Source: Flagellimonas sediminis
Lineage (GTDB): Bacteria; Bacteroidota; Bacteroidia; Flavobacteriales; Flavobacteriaceae
NCBI RefSeq assembly: GCF_010500845.1
Contig: NZ_JAAAMI010000001.1
Coordinates: 434,001 to 498,000 of the forward strand
Reading direction: 5' to 3'
Length of the DNA stretch: 64,000 bases
Of this stretch, positions 61,801 through 64,000 are shown one piece after another. The notes beneath the pieces were generated by a model. The model was given only the letters and a program-made list of their open reading frames with translations, made no database searches and was not told where the DNA came from. Numbering within the stretch: the first letter of the stretch is position 1; each line of letters opens with the position of its first letter. The position numbers and the translations under genes are program-made.

Positions 61801-64000
61801 TGGTAACCGTCATAGGATAGCTACACAAGTTGGCATCCCTAATGTATAGGGTGTGCGTACCTGGAAGCAGGTACCCGATAGAACTGGCGCCATAAGTGGA
61901 ACCACCGTCAAAACTGTATTCGTAAGGAGCGGTGCCCCCGATAGCATTGGTAATCCTTACCTCGGCCCCCATACCTGGGTAACATTCAGCAAGAGCGGTA
62001 ACCGCTGCAGAGGCAGAAAGTGTCAAAGGTTCGGTTATGGTATAGATTTGGTTTACCACACAATTGTTGGCATCCCTAACCCTAATGTTGTAACTACCAG
62101 CTGGCTGGTTAACAAACGTGTTGGAGGTTTGATAAGTTGCACCATTGTTAATACTGTACATATAAGGCGCTTCCCCGCCAGAAGCCGTAATGGTAATCTG
62201 GGCTTGAGACTCTCCACTACACAGAATACCGGTGTCCACCACAGAAATCACCAATGGAGGGTCTTGTGTAATCGTAATATCATAAGTTGCCTCACAATAT
62301 CCTGAAGCACCGCCATTATCCCTTACATAAACATCGTAATCTCCAGCACCTGTAACGGATACTGGGTTTGTAGTTGAAAAATCCCCAGCGGTTGGAGCAA
62401 CACCATTGGCCACCACGGCATACACATAGTTTCCATCGCCACCAGCGGCGGTAATGGTCACATCGGTATCGGTGGTACAAGCCGTAATATTGGGGGCCGA
62501 AGCCACTACACTCAATTCGGGATCAATAGTAATGGTCTCGGAATCGAAGCAGTCGTTGCCATCTCTCACAGAAATGGTATAGGTACCAGGGCCCAATCCA
62601 GTGAACACATTGCTAGTTCCATACGGACCGCCATTCAAACTGTATTCGTAATTACCATCTCCTCCTGAAGTTACATTAGCAGTAAGGGTCAATCCCACCG
62701 CGTCGTCATAACAAATATCATTGGGAACAATGGCCAAAACGGGTGCCACGGCTTGAATAATGTCAAAAGTATCTGTAAACACACAGCCATTGGCATCGGT
62801 AACCGTGAAAGTATAGGTTCCCCCTATGGTCAAATTGGCAAACAATCCATTGGACTGCGGTCCAGTAAGTACGTAACCAGCAGGAGCATTTGTAATTTCG
62901 TAGGTATAGCTTCCCCATCCTCCGGAAGCTACAATGGTAGCATCACCATCGGCCACGCAAGTGGGTTGGTTAACGGTAACGGGAGCCGAAATAGCAGCTG
63001 GTGGAGCGGCAATGGTCACATCAGCCGTATCGGTACAGGTTGTAAAGTTATCGGTTACCGTAATGGTGTAGGTTCCTTCGGCCAGTCCTGTCAAGGAAAT
63101 AGTACCGTTGGTCTGTGCACTTCCGGAGAAGTTGGCAGGACCGGTAATGTTATAATCGTAATCGGTGTTAAAGCCTGCAACGGTGTATAGCAATTCACCA
63201 TCACTAGCCCCAAAACAGGTTATATTACCTATTAATTGACCCACTACTGAAATTTCGGTAACGGGATCAATGGTGAACGATTCGTCATAAGAACATCCGT
63301 TTGCATCGGTAACCCGGAACATATAGGTTCCTGGTGACAAACCGGCAAAAGTTGCGTTGTTTCCATTGTTCACAGCACTTCCCGCGGGGGAAATGATTTC
63401 GTATACCAAATTAGGTGTGCCACCAGTTGGTGTTACCGTTACATCGGAAACAAATGTTGGACAAATTGGATTGGTGGCCGAGAAACTCAAATCCGTTGGT
63501 GGATCCAAAGGATCGATGGTAATTGAGTTGGTCACGAAAGTACATCCGTTTTCATCCCTTATGGTGATGCTGTATGTTCCATCGGTTAAGTTGGGGAACG
63601 TTGGAGAGGCGCCAAAGGTGACCCCGTCAATACTATATTGGTATGGAGCGGTCCCTCCTGTAACATTCTGCGCTTCGATAATACCATCTTGCAAACAAGA
63701 GTATCCTTGTACCAAAACAGCATCTGCATCCAAGGCAAAGGAAGGCGCAGAAATGGTATGGTATTCAAAATAATCACAAGACGCACTACCTTTTCTTTGG
63801 TTGATAACCACTACATAATCGCCACTTGCCAAACCGGGGAAGTTTCCGGAAGCGTTGGTGGCCAAAGCATTAGCATAGCTATAGTTATCCTCGTCAAAGC
63901 CGGTAGCATCAAACAAATAATAAGTTAGTTGGTAGCCATTACTGTTTATTAGATTGAATGCAATGGAACCGGTAGCATCGCCATAACACAACACATCAGT
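52841..64000 (-). CDS. Giant SprB-repeat adhesin with T9SS type B C-terminal domain (5' end outside window)
   Basis: The frame is open to the right edge, so at least 3,720 residues lie in the window and the N-terminus is beyond it. I count about 40 repeats of roughly 80-90 residues. Most start with a Cys-containing strand (NITCFG, DVNCFGGSDGS and similar), then GG.xPY.Y or equivalent, and end in a GTYTI or GxY-type strand before RDxNGC: the SprB repeat. A non-repeat insert of roughly 200 residues (about 60970-61580) looks like a jelly-roll domain. The C-terminal 90 residues (FPNFFTPDGDGLNDTW and on to WYVVKLKG) are the gliding-motility-associated sorting domain. It is a surface adhesin for gliding or attachment, secreted by T9SS with the PorP/SprF protein encoded next. 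Confidence 0.95.
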   Translation of the reverse strand, partial: TDVLCYGDATGSIAFNLINSNGYQLTYYLFDATGFDEDNYSYANALATNASGNFPGLASGDYVVVINQRKGSASCDYFEYHTISAPSFALDADAVLVQGYSCLQDGIIEAQNVTGGTAPYQYSIDGVTFGASPTFPNLTDGTYSITIRDENGCTFVTNSITIDPLDPPTDLSFSATNPICPTFVSDVTVTPTGGTPNLVYEIISPAGSAVNNGNNATFAGLSPGTYMFRVTDANGCSYDESFTIDPVTEISVVGQLIGNITCFGASDGELLYTVAGFNTDYDYNITGPANFSGSAQTNGTISLTGLAEGTYTITVTDNFTTCTDTADVTIAAPPAAISAPVTVNQPTCVADGDATIVASGGWGSYTYEITNAPAGYVLTGPQSNGLFANLTIGGTYTFTVTDANGCVFTDTFDIIQAVAPVLAIVPNDICYDDAVGLTLTANVTSGGDGNYEYSLNGGPYGTSNVFTGLGPGTYTISVRDGNDCFDSETITIDPELSVVASAPNITACTTDTDVTITAAGGDGNYVYAVVANGVAPTAGDFSTTNPVSVTGAGDYDVYVRDNGGASGYCEATYDITITQDPPLVISVVDTGILCSGESQAQITITASGGEAPYMYSINNGATYQTSNTFVNQPAGSYNIRVRDANNCVVNQIYTITEPLTLSASAAVTALAECYPGMGAEVRITNAIGGTAPYEYSFDGGSTYGASSIGYLLPGTHTLYIRDANLCSYPMTVTIDPEPTPPTATTAIDYECDGEGTITVTPSSTDFDYTYEIDGNPNTPNTSNIFTDVAVGSHTITVNYTSNIAPSPSVLLLETFGTGPNTSIPEVDPAYCYEPQNGAVNSCGWGIDTHIQDGEYSVTQTIVNPYGTWLSPNDHSGLANGRFLAMNVGGAVGPNGIIYAKRNIEVVANRDITISLWAFNLLRTGTSGADPDIDIQLVDGGGTVIASTTTGNVPKNNGANDWQNYTVTLNPGANTNLDIVIRTNSAVTGGNDIAIDDIEAFQTPEVCTDSLTLNVTVEDGHAFDAAITNFTNLTCNGAADGSIAFEAENFDPATGFTYQVDGGAVSAAQFASPITVNGLTAGNHTITIVDLRDPACSVVLNQTLTEPAVLDVTASITTQLTCTNGGAVITAAATGGTPTYQYQLEDGVGGVLVAFQSSTVFNGLTAGDYVVRARDTNLCEDVTTVMTVVAPIPIVFTTTPTACYTGNSDGSIQVDVTSGNGNYQFSLNGGPWMTPTPSTGTTYTFGNLTAGTYTIDVRDQYGCLGVQQNVTIVDALVAQVQVVDISTCADGSITVTASGGSPTLQYAFVLTGVDPTGLFTASNVYTITTGNDGTYDVYVRDNSATAPYCEYMETVTVNPGVPLTMTVTPTDPQCHDGTGSILVNITSGLAPYTIQIIDLDNGGASNQTNTNVLASTRTYYNLMPGNYTINVTDAAGCTITDTQTINNPDELTGVVNGITPSSCTGDINDFGFGFSGYPTTLGTIEFSDDGGTTWIGDNSNPGVSDQFTGYTSGQTVYPSMRTVDGLGNTLCQTDLPPFVIPYPLDDLDITISAVVVNCNELQVTVQGAEGTPDYQYAYSEEPGTFNPATAAWTTPAQDEFTPYVFTGLVPGRTYVFYVRDAAGCVRQSNVDVNDLITVPLEITTALTPSCFGMNNGSITYTVTDNQAPFGNQFRWTVYDISSGSPVAVANSGGNIAYSSPQDVTVNNLPAGTYFIEVVEVDGGVDSCVGATENALLQELDPLTGTPVVLQNITCDAPGLIQIQNPLGGGGIYTYTVTGPAGFTTITSTSDNPIEIPANSPAGNYDITMEDQFGCGVNLGTVPLTLTPNPTIDSVVIDNCATPITVTINATSAAAQIFYSLDGGATYVDNGGVFTNVAPGTYNVAILDSNGCMDTDTITVHAPLEFTAIQTVALDCEPGSAANAEIEITVIAGSGNYEYMIDGPGTNDQTRTVLPSNPFTWTAAAAAGSYSVIVFDMGTAPPNCSKTITVEVPDAPLPSFTETHMDVSCFGGSDGSITLHEIDNGINPLTYTLTPMPAGAVLNGTTFENLPAGTYSVRGVGANSCFVDIFDIIINEPAAIAVPAPTVVEFGCTAGNNTNNATITVDTASITGGSGTYVIYEFINDAGSVVVQAGSNPVYTETNINGGSYTINVYDENGCLGTTTAVIAPFDSLDSANIVVDAVATCVTGEDITITAIGSITNSTTDPANYEFRELPSGTFQASGSFTGLSVGVHYFEVRNTVTGCILTVSHEVADPEVLDLMVVGTTNITCYGDTDGTVELNLVDGSSVTYASATSYTLYYDVNHTPTNLGDDVVTTGSDADGSFTITGLAAGTYYIEVTDTNPPGSACVYSESFNIAGPAAAITGATVVTDITCLGNDGEIQVTNVSGGWGGYSYYVGTTSPAGPGDYVASPSFTGLVVGTYEVWVIDSSGCSQMVDTVSLVDPMPITATLQINQENCTNLQGEIEVVGTAGGQGSNYTYQLIRNGSNIGSPQTNPIFSNLGAGSYEVLIADQWSCTTTVGPVVLTNAMTATSTVVKPIDCTVDPGGQITINVSGGSSNLTFDVVYPDGITTASNATGMFTGLIQPGVYTFTVTDNDTATPCTYVVTQELDDKVDPVINDVLIDDVNCFGGSDGSLTVVMDPATVVDPLYTYELYRMSNLGTPYRFAQSSLVFDNLPADNYRVRVISSRACEDTFDVTVGQPTPLTATAVATDFVCNPNNSVNTSTVTVSPVGGTGPYFYSRNNVTFQSANTFAVVDTGVDQNITLYVRDSNGCTTTTSVMIPTINKFSVAVTQTTAISCANYEEVLLTVTDNGDVANTYTFELLPIGNTYGALTGTPTSTTATFELYAPGTYTFRVTDNATGCYVTTVAYTIPPYDTIDVIATATSPAMCFGDAGTLEINVTGYTGAYNYEVFMANGTTTGIVGAGNTSTNPLSITDPALVGGNYFVRVTETGYPFCAEDSNTITIISPSSQLDATPQQVASVTCTNDQGEILVAPTGGYAPYDIILTNTTTTQVYTINDVPSYVFTGLSAGVYQVRITDNGGCEIIRNLTLTEPLPITADIDAAPIDLTCYGDESAAVWAYNVAGGEGSYVYQLNIYDATGTNIVFTTGEQGNNTFTGLGAGIYSITVSDGWNCSMETPQVTINEPTEVMASLVQVTEMTCLNDAEIRLTASGGNGSYEYSSDNISFTPMSGNSVTLTVSAGVYQFYVRDTNGCEAEISNQVSIDPIPPLTLNIDESAAFINCMGEASATIIASATGGLGNYNYELFGDAALTNLLAGPQTSGTFNMLPAGSYYVRVISDDCVEVSPEIVIVDPAPLQVDNQGFTNVTCSGMDDGTITVEVSGGTGQILYAISPNLDQFDSENTFTDLAPGIYDVIAQDVNGCFITFQFEITQPEPIQAEAVNIMHEVCYNSADGSFELQVTGGTAPYETALNSNADADFVQDQFLFQNLAAGTHVVFVRDAQGCETNVFVEIEPGVNLAATVTPMYECTGNIPDNYLNIVFEDPSVSVDVLYALDSTDPADMQLTADYRNMTPGDHYLTIAHANGCMITYDFTIEGYEPLTLVLENNVINQITAIANGGVEDYTFYFNDHNNGTDNTFFINRTDTYTVTVIDENGCEVQAEIFMEFIDVEFPNFFTPDGDGLNDTWIPDNLEGFPDVLIKIYDRYGRVVEEMTRDTQGWDGDYDGKPLPTGDYWYVVKLKGDLDDREFVGHFTLYRQ

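Noticed and set aside
52841-64000. A CRISPR array, because of many regularly spaced repeats
   Set aside because: The repeats are about 250 bases, diverse, and part of one open protein-coding frame without spacers.

Overview
The window looks like a chromosomal segment of a marine-type member of the Flavobacteriaceae (Bacteroidota). The evidence is a 3,700-residue SprB-repeat adhesin with a gliding/T9SS type B C-terminal domain, a PorP/SprF partner, a T9SS type A sorted protease, TAnnTTTG-type promoters, and ordinary flavobacterial housekeeping genes (rbfA, dusB, lepA, rnpA, ctp, rnr, folB, rpiB). Species cannot be named from the sequence alone.

Region 1 (1-9.9 kb) is an AT-rich, tightly packed, same-strand defence block. 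It holds the end of an ImmA/IrrE-type metallopeptidase, a type III-like methyltransferase and its helicase-nuclease, a four-helix membrane protein resembling the RipA/octameric family, a SIR2-domain protein, a DUF2779 nuclease-like protein and a small PD-(D/E)XK-like protein. The genes are separated by 0 to about 50 bases.

Region 2 (9,933-24,804) is an integrated mobilizable element of about 14.8 kb. It is bounded by a 47-bp direct repeat of the 3' part of a tRNA gene with anticodon CAT. The tRNA itself is intact at the right end, and a tyrosine recombinase gene sits beside the left repeat. Paired AGCACGCTGA repeats, likely integrase arm sites, lie just inside both ends. The element carries a relaxase and MobC, an excisionase-like regulator, an AbiEii-type nucleotidyltransferase with a DUF6922 partner, a second lone DUF6922 gene, an addiction-module-like protein, a decayed SRAP gene, and a secreted trypsin-like protease with a lipoprotein neighbour. 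No type IV secretion or coupling protein genes are visible, so it would need a helper for transfer. The left repeat is preceded by a different repeat pair and a hairpin, in the same order as the right end. This suggests that the defence block belongs to a second element inserted in tandem at the same tRNA.

Region 3 (24.9-51.8 kb) is mostly core genome: methylmalonyl-CoA epimerase, RbfA, a LolE-like permease, DusB, an outer-membrane beta-barrel protein, LepA, a cation:proton antiporter, a metallo-beta-lactamase-fold hydrolase, S8, M1 and S41 peptidases, RnpA, RpiB, a zinc-type cation exporter, RNase R, a LysE-type exporter and FolB. A small accessory patch (41.0-45.2 kb) contains unknown small genes, one zinc-ribbon gene broken by an in-frame stop, and a cytosine-5 methyltransferase overlapping a likely restriction endonuclease. 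Two tRNA-Cys-like genes lie at 51.2-51.4 kb; the second has an unusual C33.

Region 4 (51.8-64 kb) is a surface-adhesin operon read on the minus strand: the giant SprB-repeat protein (N-terminus beyond the window) followed by PorP/SprF, the outer-membrane protein expected to assist its type IX secretion or anchoring.
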